The notes under the pieces are model-generated. The model did no database searches. It was not told the origin of the DNA and saw only the letters and a program-made list of their open reading frames with translations. Of a stretch of 64,000 bases of DNA, positions 40,266 through 49,073 are shown piece by piece. The stretch is taken from NCBI RefSeq assembly GCF_029960785.1, contig NZ_JASBQE010000013.1, forward strand, positions 62,001 to 126,000, read 5' to 3'. Position 1 is the stretch's first letter, and every line of letters begins with the position of its first letter. Origin of the DNA: Polyangium sp. 15x6 (GTDB taxonomy: Bacteria; Myxococcota_A; Polyangia; Polyangiales; Polyangiaceae). The translations under genes were made by a program, and so were the position numbers.

Positions 40266-41438
40266 ATGACGAACCTCGTGGAGTTCGGGACGCCTGCCGC
40301 GATGCCGCCGTCGGAGCGGCGCCTGCTCCTCGTGTTCGACGGCGGCAACGCGCCGGGCTACGCGTCGGTCGCCGTCGCGCTCACGGAGGAGGCGTCGCGG
40401 CGCGGCTACGAAGTCTGGGCCGCGACCGAGGGCTTCCGCTCGCTCACGCACGACGCGACGAGCGACCCCCGCTTCGAGCGGCTCATCGTGAGCCGTCGAG
40501 AACGTTACGCCCTGCTCGCCAAGGGCATCCCCGCGCGCAGCATGGGCCGCCGCGTGCTCGACGCGGGCAGCGACTTCCGCAGCGAGCGCTACCTCGGCTT
40601 CCACGACGGGCAAAACCGCCGCGCGGCCGCGGACACGCTGCGAACGCAGGGGTTTTCCCATCTCGTCGGCGTGGGCGGCAATGGCACGTTCGAGGGCCTG
40701 CGCGCGCTGCTCGGGGAGATGAACCCGAAGCTGCCGACGGGGTTCATGAACGTCTCGATCGACAACGACCTCGCCGGGGATCGCGCGATCGGCTTCCTCA
40801 CGGGCGTCGAGGCGGGCGCGACGATCGCGCGTGGGCTCTACGAGGACGCCTACACGCACAAGCGGATCTACCTGCTCGAGATGATGGGCAACCGGAGCGG
40901 CCGTCACGCGCTGCACTGCGGCGTGGCGGCGCGCGCGCACCTCATCGTGCTGCCGTTCTTCCAGTTCCCGGACGCCGTGCTGCGCGAGACCGCGGCGGCG
41001 CTGTCGCGGGCCGACTACGCGCTCGTCGTGGTGGCCGAAGGCTACGAGCGCGAGCGGCGGGCGCGGGAGATGCCCGGCGTGAGCGCGAGCGAGTTCTTGC
41101 GGCGGCAGCTCGAGGCGGCGGGGCTCGCCGATTCGGCGCAGAAGCGCGTGATCGCCGAGCCGTTCAGCCGATATCTGCGCGGCGTGCGGCCGGCGTTCCT
41201 GGAGATCTCGGCGGCCTACGTCAAGGCGTCGCTGCTCTTCGACGCGTTCGAGGAGGGCCGGTCGGAGGTCATGCCCTTCGTGCTCGCGTCGAACGACGTC
41301 GGCGTGCGCCCGTTCCACCTCGTCGCGCGGGAAGACCGCGTGGAGCGAGCCTTCCTGCCGCTGCTCGCGCGGCTCCAGATCCCCGGCTTCTCCACGTGGA
41401 TCCGGGACAATTTCACGAGCGAGAAGACCAGTCTCTGA
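40266..41438 (+). CDS. 6-phosphofructokinase-family protein with altered nucleotide-site residues
   Basis: A 390-residue member of the PfkA family. Recognisable motifs are GGNAPGYAS near the start (usual GGDAPG), VGVGGNGTFEGL with Asn139 where Asp is usual (GGDGS/T), the catalytic SIDND at 164-168, MMGNRSGRHAL where MGR is usual, and VAEGYERERR for the sugar phosphate. Gly140 suggests ATP rather than pyrophosphate. Asn in place of the conserved Asp could weaken metal binding or mark a changed substrate, so a glycolytic role is not certain. Start ATG is chosen over an open upstream stretch without family similarity. The HAD gene follows by 14 bases. Confidence 0.82.
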   Translation: MTNLVEFGTPAAMPPSERRLLLVFDGGNAPGYASVAVALTEEASRRGYEVWAATEGFRSLTHDATSDPRFERLIVSRRERYALLAKGIPARSMGRRVLDAGSDFRSERYLGFHDGQNRRAAADTLRTQGFSHLVGVGGNGTFEGLRALLGEMNPKLPTGFMNVSIDNDLAGDRAIGFLTGVEAGATIARGLYEDAYTHKRIYLLEMMGNRSGRHALHCGVAARAHLIVLPFFQFPDAVLRETAAALSRADYALVVVAEGYERERRAREMPGVSASEFLRRQLEAAGLADSAQKRVIAEPFSRYLRGVRPAFLEISAAYVKASLLFDAFEEGRSEVMPFVLASNDVGVRPFHLVAREDRVERAFLPLLARLQIPGFSTWIRDNFTSEKTSL

Positions 41439-41452
41439 GCAGAGGTAGCGTC

Positions 41453-42310
41453 GTGACACCGAAATGCATCATCCTCGATTTCGACGGCACGTTCACCGAC
41501 GTGGAGCGAGAAGCCGCCCCGTTCGTGGACGTGTACCGGGAAGCGGTCTTCGATCTCCTCGGGCGAGAAGATGTCGCCGTCTGGGAAGAACGTGCCGCCG
41601 AGATCGCGCGAAATCCCGGCCGTTACGGCTGGGTCCACGACGGGCGTATCGTCGCGCCCGCCGGGGCCGATCCGTACATCCGCTCGACCACCATCGCGCA
41701 GCTCCTTTTCGAGAAGCACGGCATCCTGCGCGGCGAAGCGACGCGCGCGGCCGTGCTGACGGTCCTGTATCATCTCGCCTACGAGCACACGCTGACCGCG
41801 TTCCGGCCGCGCGCAAAGGAGGTCCTCGAGGCGCTCGCGGCGTCGGGCCTGCCGACGTTCGTCGTGACGAATGCGCGCACGGACGCGGCGCTGAAGAAGC
41901 TCCGGACGCTCGGGCCCGAGGGGCTCTCGAAGATCGAGGTGCACGGCGACGCGCGCAAATACGTGGTGGCCGAGCCCGAGACCGAGGACGCGCGCTTCTC
42001 CGCCGTACCCGCGGAGGTTCGCTTGCCGGGCCTCGAACGCCCCGTGTATCCGCGGCGCGGCCGTTACTGGGAGACGATCGCGCGCATCCTGCAAAAGACG
42101 CGCGTCGCGCCCGAGGAGGTGATCGTCTGCGGCGACATCTACGAGCTCGACCTCGCGCTCCCGCTCGCGCTCGGCATGCAGGTGCACATGGTCACGGGGC
42201 CACGCGCGCCCGCAGCGCACGAGGTCGCGCTGCTCGAATCACTCGGCGCGCGCGCGAGCCATGGCGACGATCTCGGGATGATCCTCGCGCGCGTCGGGCT
42301 CGCCGGTTGA
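41453..42310 (+). CDS. HAD-superfamily hydrolase
   Basis: A 285-residue protein with HAD motif I LDFDGTFTD (Asp9 nucleophile, Asp11 general acid), motif II in FVVTNAR (Thr), a Lys in the DARKYVV region and motif IV CGDIYELD. A cap insert of about 90 residues between motifs I and II indicates a C1-type cap, as in phosphatases of small phosphorylated compounds. GTG start with GAGGT upstream. It follows the PFK-like gene by 14 bases, so the pair may act on the same sugar phosphate, phosphorylation versus dephosphorylation; this is inference. Confidence 0.87.
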   Translation: MTPKCIILDFDGTFTDVEREAAPFVDVYREAVFDLLGREDVAVWEERAAEIARNPGRYGWVHDGRIVAPAGADPYIRSTTIAQLLFEKHGILRGEATRAAVLTVLYHLAYEHTLTAFRPRAKEVLEALAASGLPTFVVTNARTDAALKKLRTLGPEGLSKIEVHGDARKYVVAEPETEDARFSAVPAEVRLPGLERPVYPRRGRYWETIARILQKTRVAPEEVIVCGDIYELDLALPLALGMQVHMVTGPRAPAAHEVALLESLGARASHGDDLGMILARVGLAG

Positions 42311-42330
42311 CGCGCGGGCGGATTGCCCAG

Positions 42331-42662
42331 CAAGGCGCCGCGCCGGGGCTCTGCCCCGGGCCCCGCGGGGGCTGTTCGCCCCTCGACCCGAACCAGGGCA
42401 AGCCCTGGACTCGGGTTGGAAGAACTGCGCTCCGCGCAGTTCTTCCAACGGGCCGGTTGGAAGACCAGGGACGGCGTTGCCGGCTGAGAGGTCAGCGCGG
42501 CAGTCTTTGGTTGGCAGGGTCGTAGCTGGTCTTGAGTCGGCTGTTCGATGAACTGCGCATCGCGCAGTTCATCGACCCCGGGTCCAGCGCTTGCGCTGGT
42601 CCGGGTCCAGGGGCGGATAGCCCCTGGTGGGGCCTGGGGCGAAGCCCCAGCGAAGCGGTCCC
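42331..42662 (+). repeat. Dispersed two-hairpin (BIME-like) repeat, copy 3
   Basis: A-to-B order as in copy 2: hairpin A with loop TCC at 42418-42446 and hairpin B with loop ATC at 42547-42573. The core between them carries a few extra bases compared with copy 4. It begins 20 bases after the HAD gene. The bases from 42663 to 42775 hold a likely promoter region (TATATACTC near 42760) for the next operon. Confidence 0.85.
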
Positions 42663-42775
42663 AAGGATGCACCTTCCGCACCCGCAGGCGCACACGTGCC
42701 CCTTCGCGTTTTCAGCCTCCGCCCACGCCGGATCCCGCGCGCCGCGTCCGCAGCGGCGTATATACTCGGGGAGCG

Positions 42776-43984
42776 ATGCAACGACACCCGCACGTCCTGG
42801 CGCGACGATGGGCGCTCGTCCACGCGCTCTCCCTCGTTTCGCCCATGCTCCTCGGCTGCTCGTCGGCGTGGCGGGACGAGGTGCGTCACGACAACTTCTG
42901 GCGGTACCTCGCCGAAGGGCCCGACGACATGGCCACGCTCGAAGACGCTTGCAAGCGGGGGCGAGCCGACGCCTGCCGCGCCGCGGCCTTCATCTACGAG
43001 CAGGGCATCGGCGTGCGCAGATCGGCCGTCACGGCCGGGGCTTTCTACCGAAAGCTTTGCGACCTCGAAGGCGAAGCTTGCTTCCTCGGTCCCTCCAAGG
43101 GTCCGGCGGCCATCCCACGGGAATGGGAGAGCCAATGCGAGACGAAGACGCTCTCGCGCGCGTGGGAGTCCTGCAAATACGCAGGCATGTTCTACCTGGA
43201 AGGTCAGGGGAACGAGCCGCCGGATGCGAAGCGCGGGCGTGCGCTGCTCCAGAGAGCCTGCGACCTCGAGGGCGAATACAACCGCGAGGCGCTCGAGAAC
43301 CGCAAAGCCAAAGGCCTCGACGGCACCGTCTACCCGGCCTTGTCGTGCGTGGAGCTCGGCAAGGTTCTCCTCCTCGGCTCTCTCGGCGACCGGGACGCGC
43401 GACGTGGGCTCGCGCTCCTTCGCGAGGAGTGCGACAATCAGTCGCCCCGGGCGTGCGCCTATCTCGGGCTCGCCTCGGAGCTCGGGCTCGGCGGCGAGGT
43501 CAAGGATGTCCGCGCGGCGGTCGAGCGGTATGCGCCGCTCTGCACCCTGCGGACGTATTACGCGGACCTCGTCGCGGGCCGCCCCGACACGGCGGCTCGC
43601 CTGGACGACGACACGCGCGAGCCCCTCGCGTGCTACCGACTGGGGGCGCTCATGCTGCAAGGGCGTGGCATCACCGGGGACATCCGGGTGGCCGCGCATC
43701 TCCATGCCGAGGGCTGCCTCGGGAGCGGGGACTTCGTGGGCCGCGCCTGCGCGCCGGCAGCGGGACTGTTCTTGCGTTACGGGCTCACATATCAGCATCC
43801 GCCGACGCGTGGCTGGCTGGACCTCCCGGCGCGTCCCATCGGCGGCGGGTCCCTCTGGACGACCCCCGAGCAGATGGCCAAGGACGCGTGCGCCGCCGGG
43901 GCCATCGAGGGTTGCAGGGTGCTGCGGTGGCTCCAGGGCACCCTCGACGAGCACCACCTCGCGTTCGACCTCCGCGAGGAGTGA
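42776..43984 (+). CDS. Sel1-like repeat lipoprotein, Cys-rich
   Basis: A 402-residue lipoprotein (signal ending in MLLGCS, Cys28). The mature chain contains Sel1-like helix pairs at irregular spacing, each with a Cys near the end of the helix: LEDACKRGRADACRAAAFIY, GRALLQRACDLEGEY, GLALLREECDNQSPRACAYL and ACAAGAIEGCRVLRWL. Such repeats act as protein-protein scaffolds; Cys pairs imply disulfide-stabilised repeats outside the cytoplasm. It leads an operon with two further lipoproteins (gaps of four and -1 bases). Confidence 0.82.
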   Translation: MQRHPHVLARRWALVHALSLVSPMLLGCSSAWRDEVRHDNFWRYLAEGPDDMATLEDACKRGRADACRAAAFIYEQGIGVRRSAVTAGAFYRKLCDLEGEACFLGPSKGPAAIPREWESQCETKTLSRAWESCKYAGMFYLEGQGNEPPDAKRGRALLQRACDLEGEYNREALENRKAKGLDGTVYPALSCVELGKVLLLGSLGDRDARRGLALLREECDNQSPRACAYLGLASELGLGGEVKDVRAAVERYAPLCTLRTYYADLVAGRPDTAARLDDDTREPLACYRLGALMLQGRGITGDIRVAAHLHAEGCLGSGDFVGRACAPAAGLFLRYGLTYQHPPTRGWLDLPARPIGGGSLWTTPEQMAKDACAAGAIEGCRVLRWLQGTLDEHHLAFDLREE

Positions 43985-43988
43985 CCCA

Positions 43989-44930
43989 TTGAAGCCCACG
44001 ACAGCACGCCCCATCCGCGTGTCAGCTCGCCTCTTGTGCGGAGCGGCGTGGATCGTCCTTTCGAGCGGCTGCCTTCGAGGCCAGCCGCCGCCCGAGGAGC
44101 CCTCCCGCTGGGCCGACCTTCCCCCGCGGGTCCTCACGCTCGGCATTCCGGCGCGTGGCGACACGCGGCAGCCCGATCGCCAGAACAGCTACGCCTGCGC
44201 CAGGACCTTTCGGAGCGGCCAGTTCCTCGACAACGATTACGGCTTCCAGGTGCGCGAGGCCGCGAGCTACCGCTTCGAGCTCGTCCCCGATTTCCTCGGC
44301 TCTGTCGTCGTGCAAGAGAGGGACGAGGCCAAGGCGGGGTGGCTCGCGCGCGGATGCGCCAGCGCCTATCGCGGGCATACGGCCGTGCTCTCGCTCCCGC
44401 TCGAGCCCGGCCTCTACAGGGTCGTGGTCGACGCCGGGGATCTCGACGAGGCCGGCCGGTACGTGGTCCGGGTCGATCGGGACACGTCCGCGAGCGCCGT
44501 GCTGCGGCCCGAGGATCCGGCGAAGGTCGCATCGCTCTGCGCGAGCGGGCGCGCCCTCGGCCTCGGCGGGCGCGCCCTCGGCACATTCTCGTCGCTCTCG
44601 GGCGGCGCGCGCGCCGCATGTGGCCTCACGGGCGGCAATGCCGTGCATCGCCTGTCGCTGGAGGCGCCTGCGCGGGTGAGGCTTCGGGCCGCGGCGCACT
44701 TTCCGCTGGCGATCGAGATCCGCGACCGCTGCGCGGGGCCGAGCGTCGCGTGCGCGCGCGCGCCGGAGGGCGCCTACGAGGTCGAGCTCGTCGCCGAGCT
44801 CGAGGCGGGCGAGCATTACGTCATCCTCGACGCGACGCACCTGTCGCCGCTCGACGTGTACAACGGTCCCCGCGTCGGCGCTGGGGTGCTGGGCGCCTAC
44901 GTGCTCGACGCGGAAGAGGTCCCGCGCTGA
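43989..44930 (+). CDS. Lipoprotein with PPC-like beta domains
   Basis: A 313-residue lipoprotein (IVLSSGC, Cys28). The mature part shows two beta sandwiches of the kind found in bacterial pre-peptidase C-terminal domains: YGFQVREAASYRFELVPDFL followed by LPLEPGLYRVVVDAGDLDEA and a second, less conserved copy ending in EAGEHYVILDATHL. No protease is attached. Start is TTG, four bases after the previous stop and eight bases after AGGAG; a GTG ten codons later is the alternative. Its stop codon overlaps the ATG of the next gene (TGATG). Confidence 0.76.
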   Translation: MKPTTARPIRVSARLLCGAAWIVLSSGCLRGQPPPEEPSRWADLPPRVLTLGIPARGDTRQPDRQNSYACARTFRSGQFLDNDYGFQVREAASYRFELVPDFLGSVVVQERDEAKAGWLARGCASAYRGHTAVLSLPLEPGLYRVVVDAGDLDEAGRYVVRVDRDTSASAVLRPEDPAKVASLCASGRALGLGGRALGTFSSLSGGARAACGLTGGNAVHRLSLEAPARVRLRAAAHFPLAIEIRDRCAGPSVACARAPEGAYEVELVAELEAGEHYVILDATHLSPLDVYNGPRVGAGVLGAYVLDAEEVPR

Positions 44931-46039
44931 TGGGACGCCTCGCGCGCGGTCTGCTCGGCGCTGCGCTGATGACCGGGTGCGGCCACGAGGCCGACATCCA
45001 TCCCGTCGCCAGCTGCTTCGGCGGGGGGTGGGTGCACCCAGCGCCTTCGTTGCAGGCCGATCCGGAGGCCGTGACGCTCGAGCTGCCGCAGTTCGGCGAG
45101 GACGGGCGGCTGCACGCGTCCCGGAGACCTTTCTCTTACCGCTTCGATCGCGAACCTTCGGGCACGACGGAGACGTTGCGCGCCGCGGCCCTCTTGCCGG
45201 GGAAGGGAAAGGCGATCGTCGTGGGGGATCACGGGACGGTCCGCGTGCGCCACCCGCTCACGGGGTGGGAGGCCGAGTCGCCCGGCACCGAGGAGGACCT
45301 CCACGTTGTGGTCCACGTGCCCGGCGAGCTCCACATCGCCGTCGGCGGGCACGGCGTGGCCGCGGTGTGGCGCGCGAATGTCGGCTGGCGGGTCGAGGAC
45401 ACCGGCACCACGCGGGATTTGCTCGCCGTCGCGCAGTTCGAGACCTCCATGCTGGCCGTCGGTCGTGGTGGAGTCATGGTTCAGCGCTCGAAGGAAGGCG
45501 TCTGGCGGCCAGTCGACACGCGGACGACGGAGGATCTCGCCGCGGTCGGCTGGTGCCAGCACCACGTCTGCGCCGTCGGCGCGCGGGGGACGATCGTCGA
45601 CTGCGTGCCACGCGGCGAGCAGCTGACGTGCATCCCGAGGCCGCCGCTGGTCGACGCGGATCTCCTCGCGCTCGTCGATTACGGAACGATCTACGGCCGC
45701 GGCGTCAAGCTCGAGCGAACGATGCCGCCCGAAGGGGTCTGGTCGCCGCCGCCCGAATGGAGGGTCGTCGAAGGGCCTCCGTGGCTCAGTGCCGACAACG
45801 AGGTGCGCGCCTTTTCGCAAGACCTCGCCGTCGGCAAGGCGGGGCTCGTCGTGGTGCGCTCGCGGGCGCTCGTGGGCCCTTATTCACGGCTGAAGCCGCC
45901 CGGATCGATCCAACTCCCCTATGGCGTGGATTTCAACGGCGTCGCCTCCGCCCTCGTCGACGGCTACATCGTCGGGGACAAGGGGACCATCGTCCACGTC
46001 GGGGTCGAAGGGGTCTTCATCGACGAGGTGTGCAGGTAG
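44930..46039 (+). CDS. Lipoprotein with YCF48/BNR-like beta-propeller repeats
   Basis: A 369-residue lipoprotein (LLGAALMTGC, Cys17). Repeating blades of about 45 residues have the form A-V-G-x-x-G followed 10-15 residues on by W and T-x-x-D-L-x-A-V: IVVGDHGTVRV; GTEEDLHVVV; IAVGGHGVAAVW; GTTRDLLAVA; LAVGRGGVMVQR; TTEDLAAVGW; CAVGARGTIVDC; ending with VGDKGTIVHVG. This matches YCF48/BNR-type propellers, which bind other proteins or glycans. Together with the two preceding lipoproteins it may form a surface complex. Confidence 0.8.
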   Translation: MGRLARGLLGAALMTGCGHEADIHPVASCFGGGWVHPAPSLQADPEAVTLELPQFGEDGRLHASRRPFSYRFDREPSGTTETLRAAALLPGKGKAIVVGDHGTVRVRHPLTGWEAESPGTEEDLHVVVHVPGELHIAVGGHGVAAVWRANVGWRVEDTGTTRDLLAVAQFETSMLAVGRGGVMVQRSKEGVWRPVDTRTTEDLAAVGWCQHHVCAVGARGTIVDCVPRGEQLTCIPRPPLVDADLLALVDYGTIYGRGVKLERTMPPEGVWSPPPEWRVVEGPPWLSADNEVRAFSQDLAVGKAGLVVVRSRALVGPYSRLKPPGSIQLPYGVDFNGVASALVDGYIVGDKGTIVHVGVEGVFIDEVCR

Positions 46040-46045
46040 ACGACG

Positions 46046-46348
46046 CAAGCCGCCGCGCCGGGGCTCCGCCCCGGGCCCCGCGGGGGCTGTCCGCCCCTCG
46101 ACCCGGACCAGGCACGGCCTGGACCGAGGGTGGAAGAACTGCGCTTCGCGCAGTTCTTCCAACGGGCCGGTTGGACCGCGTTGCCAGTCGAAAGGGCAGT
46201 GCGGCGGTCTTGGTTGGCAGCGTCGTCGCCCGTTCGATGAACTGCGCATCGCGCAGTTCATCGACCCCGGGTCCAGCGCTTGCGCTGGTCCGGGTCCAGG
46301 GGCGGACAGCCCCTGGTGGGGCCTGGGGCAACGCCCCAGCGCGGCGGC
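46046..46348 (+). repeat. Dispersed two-hairpin (BIME-like) repeat, copy 4
   Basis: A-to-B order, the shortest full copy (about 303 bp): hairpin A with loop TTC at 46132-46160 and hairpin B with loop ATC at 46236-46262. It occupies the whole gap between the stop of the propeller lipoprotein and that of the leftward gene, so it probably acts as a bidirectional barrier to transcription. Confidence 0.85.
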
Positions 46349-46350
46349 CC

Positions 46351-47202
46351 TCAGCCTTCGGGCGGGACCGCTTCGACTGCGCGTTTGCGGCTCGGGAACA
46401 TTCGCCGGGTTGCGATGGGCGTGAGCTTTGGGATGGATGGATCGCGATCGTGGGCGCGGTTCACGACCTTCATGACGCGCTCCATGAGGGAGAGACAGAT
46501 TCCGTCTTGCAGGTCGAGATCGGCTTGCGTCACGAGGCCCTTGGCGCGTGCGCCGGAGGCGAGGGTGCCGGTGGATTTCACCTTTGCGGCGATCTCCTCG
46601 AAGACCGTGATTTGGGGCGCGTCGAGACCTCCGTCGTCGAGTTGCTTTGCGGCTTTCGACAGCGGGTTCTGGCGGATGTCCTTTGCGACCTTTGCGAGGG
46701 CGGCGAGGGAGAGGGCGAGTGAGGTGAAATCGGTGACGCGGCCGGTTGCTTTCGTGATGCGTTCTTCGAGACCTGGTTCGAGGTGCGCCACGCCTTCGAG
46801 GGCGGTGACGAGACGCTCGCGCTCCTCCATTCCTTCCTTGTAGGCCTGGTCGGCGACGGCGATGGCGGCGGCGCGGCTGGCTTCGCGGTCGTCTGCGGTG
46901 GCGTCGAATTGGGCCACCATGTCGGCGAGTTTTTTGCCGGAATGGACGAAGACTTTGAGGAGCGGCTCCGAGAGCCCGAGGAGATGGCGCTTTTGCGCGG
47001 CGGTGGCTTTGGGCCAGAATTCGCCGAGGATCCCACCGAAGCGCACGAGGTCGGTGAGGATCTTCTCGCTGCGGATCTGCGAGCCTCGCTCCATCAAATC
47101 GGCGTTTGGGGTCTCGTCGGCATAACGCTCCGCTTCTTCCTGCGTGGGCGCGGGCACCATCGCGAGGACAGCGGGCCAGGTGTAGGTGGGGGCAGTAGTC
47201 AT
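46351..47202 (-). CDS. Unknown 283-residue helical protein
   Basis: No family recognised. After a short N-terminus with an unusual Trp-Pro (TYTWPAVLAMVPAPT) the chain is almost entirely helical (QKRHLLGLSEPLLKVFVHSG; AAAIAVADQAYKEGMEERER), with coiled-coil character, and ends in a basic tail (RRMFPSRKRAVEAV). No signal peptide. The GC3 bias is weaker than in neighbouring genes, as if acquired or little expressed. ATG 47202 is used; a GTG three codons upstream is equally possible as neither has a good ribosome site. A 21-bp tandem repeat lies upstream and repeat copy 4 downstream. Confidence 0.7.
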   Translation of the reverse strand: MTTAPTYTWPAVLAMVPAPTQEEAERYADETPNADLMERGSQIRSEKILTDLVRFGGILGEFWPKATAAQKRHLLGLSEPLLKVFVHSGKKLADMVAQFDATADDREASRAAAIAVADQAYKEGMEERERLVTALEGVAHLEPGLEERITKATGRVTDFTSLALSLAALAKVAKDIRQNPLSKAAKQLDDGGLDAPQITVFEEIAAKVKSTGTLASGARAKGLVTQADLDLQDGICLSLMERVMKVVNRAHDRDPSIPKLTPIATRRMFPSRKRAVEAVPPEG

Positions 47203-47299
47203 GCTTGCCACGGTAGCCGTCAGCGGGCGCGGTGAGAAGGGGAAAAGGCGGGAGGGAGGGGCGGGGGGGGATGATGTGGGTGTAGTGTCGATGACCGGG

Positions 47300-47362
47300 G
47301 ACGCGTTCGCGGTGGCTCCCGACGTGTTTGCGGTGGTGGTGGACGCGTTCGCGGTGGTGGTC
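47300..47362. repeat. 21-bp tandem repeat, three units
   Basis: Units start at 47300, 47321 and 47342 and resemble GACGCGTTCGCGGTGGTGG. They lie in the 208-bp gap between the unknown helical gene and the operon of unknown genes with ParA. Two helical turns per unit would suit stacked protein binding, and a partition-type ATPase is encoded close by, but three imperfect copies are weak evidence. Short in-frame translation is possible on the plus strand and was not accepted as a gene. Confidence 0.6.
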
Positions 47363-47410
47363 GACGGGGGAGCGGTGGGTGGGCGACGGGCGGAGGGCGC
47401 GTGACGCCGG

Positions 47411-48274
47411 CTAGCCTCCCGGATGGGCGATCCGCACGCGGCCTGTCTTGTCGCGCGCGAGGCCGGCAGGACTCATGCGGGGGTTGCGGTTGCTCTCGCG
47501 AAGGTGCTGGAGCGCCGCGGAGCGCTGATGCTCGGCCCATGTCAAGGGCACCTCTCCGAGGCAACGCAGGAACCGCGCGCGCCCTTCGCGCCGCATGGAA
47601 AGGAGCATGTAGCGCCGGATGGGCTGGGAGATGAGCATGTACGGGCCGAGGTGATAGAGCGCGAGGAGCAGGAGCGAGCTCTCGCAGAGGCGCCGCAGGA
47701 AGTCCGTGAGCTCTTGGGCGCGTGGCGGATCGAGCCCGACCGAGCGGATGTTCTTGTACATGTTCCGGTACCGGGCGGTCGACCCGTGCACGAAGCGGCT
47801 CGACTGCACGTAAACCGCGCTGATCTCCGCGAACAACGAGGTGTCGTCGCCTTCGTCGTCCTTCTTCGATGCCGAGCGGAAGTGCGGGAGCCTCTGGATC
47901 TCCTCGGACTGCGCGGCCCACCGATCCCGGATGGCTTCCTCGGGTTCGACCTGGCGCGTGACGAAGAGGGCCGGACGCGAGTCGAAATAGCAATGCCGGA
48001 TCAGGTTCTCCAGCAGGCTCCGCGCGTGGAGGTACGCGGTCCGCTCCATCCCGAGCGCGCAGGCGTAGAGGATGGCCACGATATCGGACTGGACCTCGTC
48101 CAGGAAGACGGGGAGCGCGGCGAAGCGGCTGCAATGGGACGCGAGCCAGGACAGGTAAGCGAGGGGCTCCTGCGCCGCTTTGAGTTCCGGGAGCGGCGCC
48201 GCGGTGGCGTGCTCGACCTGCTTGCGGACCTCGGCGAGGAGCTTGGGGCGCGGGCGCTTATTCGTAGTCGTCAT
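47411..48274 (-). CDS. Unknown protein, DUF5677/HEPN-like features; third gene of the ParA operon
   Basis: A 287-residue helical protein. The segment YVQSSRFVHGSTARYRNMY resembles the S-x-x-x-H-G/x-S centre of DUF5677-type and HEPN-like proteins, some of which are RNases; ARSLLENLIRHCYF also fits. Without alignment this is tentative. A basic C-terminal tail follows (RESNRNPRMSPAGLARDKTG). The start overlaps the stop of the preceding gene by 17 bases, so translation is coupled to it and, through it, to the ParA-type ATPase. Confidence 0.75.
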   Translation of the reverse strand: MTTTNKRPRPKLLAEVRKQVEHATAAPLPELKAAQEPLAYLSWLASHCSRFAALPVFLDEVQSDIVAILYACALGMERTAYLHARSLLENLIRHCYFDSRPALFVTRQVEPEEAIRDRWAAQSEEIQRLPHFRSASKKDDEGDDTSLFAEISAVYVQSSRFVHGSTARYRNMYKNIRSVGLDPPRAQELTDFLRRLCESSLLLLALYHLGPYMLISQPIRRYMLLSMRREGRARFLRCLGEVPLTWAEHQRSAALQHLRESNRNPRMSPAGLARDKTGRVRIAHPGG

Positions 48275-49073
48275 GGCCCTTCTTCGCGTTCGTTCGGCGG
48301 ATCCCGGTCACGGCTAGGTCGGTCGGGCTTCGAAGCCCCCTTTTCAGGAGCTCGAAGGTGATGTCCGGCAGAGTGTTGGGCGCGAGGCGGACCGCGTCCT
48401 CGAAGAGCCTCGACACGAGGTGTTCCCGTGACTCGTCCGGCGCGAAGGGCAAGGGGGAGGGGGCCCAGAGCTCGCGGAGCTTGGCGAGATCGAACGGCTT
48501 GGGAAAGATGATCGTATTCGTGCTGAGTGCCTTGATGGCGGTGTCGCGGAGCAGGAGCTCGATGCGGGCTGCGTGATCGGGCCCGGCCGCAGCAGCGGCG
48601 CTCCGGAGCAGCGAGCCGAACTTCTCGATACGCAACCATGGCTCGGGAAACCGTTTTTCGATGAGCTCGATACTTCGGCAGAGGACGTCCGCGGCGTTGC
48701 GGTTCGGGGAAAACCGCATGCCCGTTAGATGCGACGCGATACGCCTGGCCATGGTTACATCGACGGGGAGCTTCACAAGTTCTCTTTTAACGATCTCGCG
48801 AAACTCCTTCTCGGAGAGATACTCCTCAGGAGACGAGCTCGCCCCCTCCTCCGGCGGCGGCTGGGTCTCGGACGGGGCCTTGACCTCGTTTGCCGGGGCG
48901 TCTCGATGCTGGCCCTTGAACTTGGCGAGCATACGCAGCGCATGCACGAGCTCCTCCTGGCCGAGGATCTTCTCGGCGGCCTCGAAGTCCTCGGCGGAGT
49001 ACTCGTCCACCAGGCCGAGCAGCGCCTTCGCGACCCGCACCCCATTGCCGCTCGAACGTTCCGGCATCTTCAC
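48258..49073 (-). CDS. Unknown protein; second gene of the ParA operon
   Basis: A 271-residue protein with no recognised family. The N-terminal third is helical (AKALLGLVDEYSAEDFEAAE; EELVHALRMLAKF), a low-complexity linker follows (SETQPPPEEGASSSPEEYLS), and the C-terminal two-thirds is another helical domain (FREIVKRELVKLPVDVTMAR; IELIEKRFPEPWLRIEKFG). It ends with basic residues (GIRRTNAKKGHDDYE). Position directly after parA is where ParB-like partners stand, but no ParB N-terminal domain or helix-turn-helix is obvious. Start GTG overlaps the ParA stop (GTGA) and has GGAGGT five bases upstream. Confidence 0.8.
   Translation of the reverse strand: MKMPERSSGNGVRVAKALLGLVDEYSAEDFEAAEKILGQEELVHALRMLAKFKGQHRDAPANEVKAPSETQPPPEEGASSSPEEYLSEKEFREIVKRELVKLPVDVTMARRIASHLTGMRFSPNRNAADVLCRSIELIEKRFPEPWLRIEKFGSLLRSAAAAAGPDHAARIELLLRDTAIKALSTNTIIFPKPFDLAKLRELWAPSPLPFAPDESREHLVSRLFEDAVRLAPNTLPDITFELLKRGLRSPTDLAVTGIRRTNAKKGHDDYE

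Noticed and set aside
47186-47404. A 72-residue frame with FAVVVDA heptads
   Set aside because: It is produced by the 21-bp repeat, has no ribosome site and lies over the start of the leftward gene.
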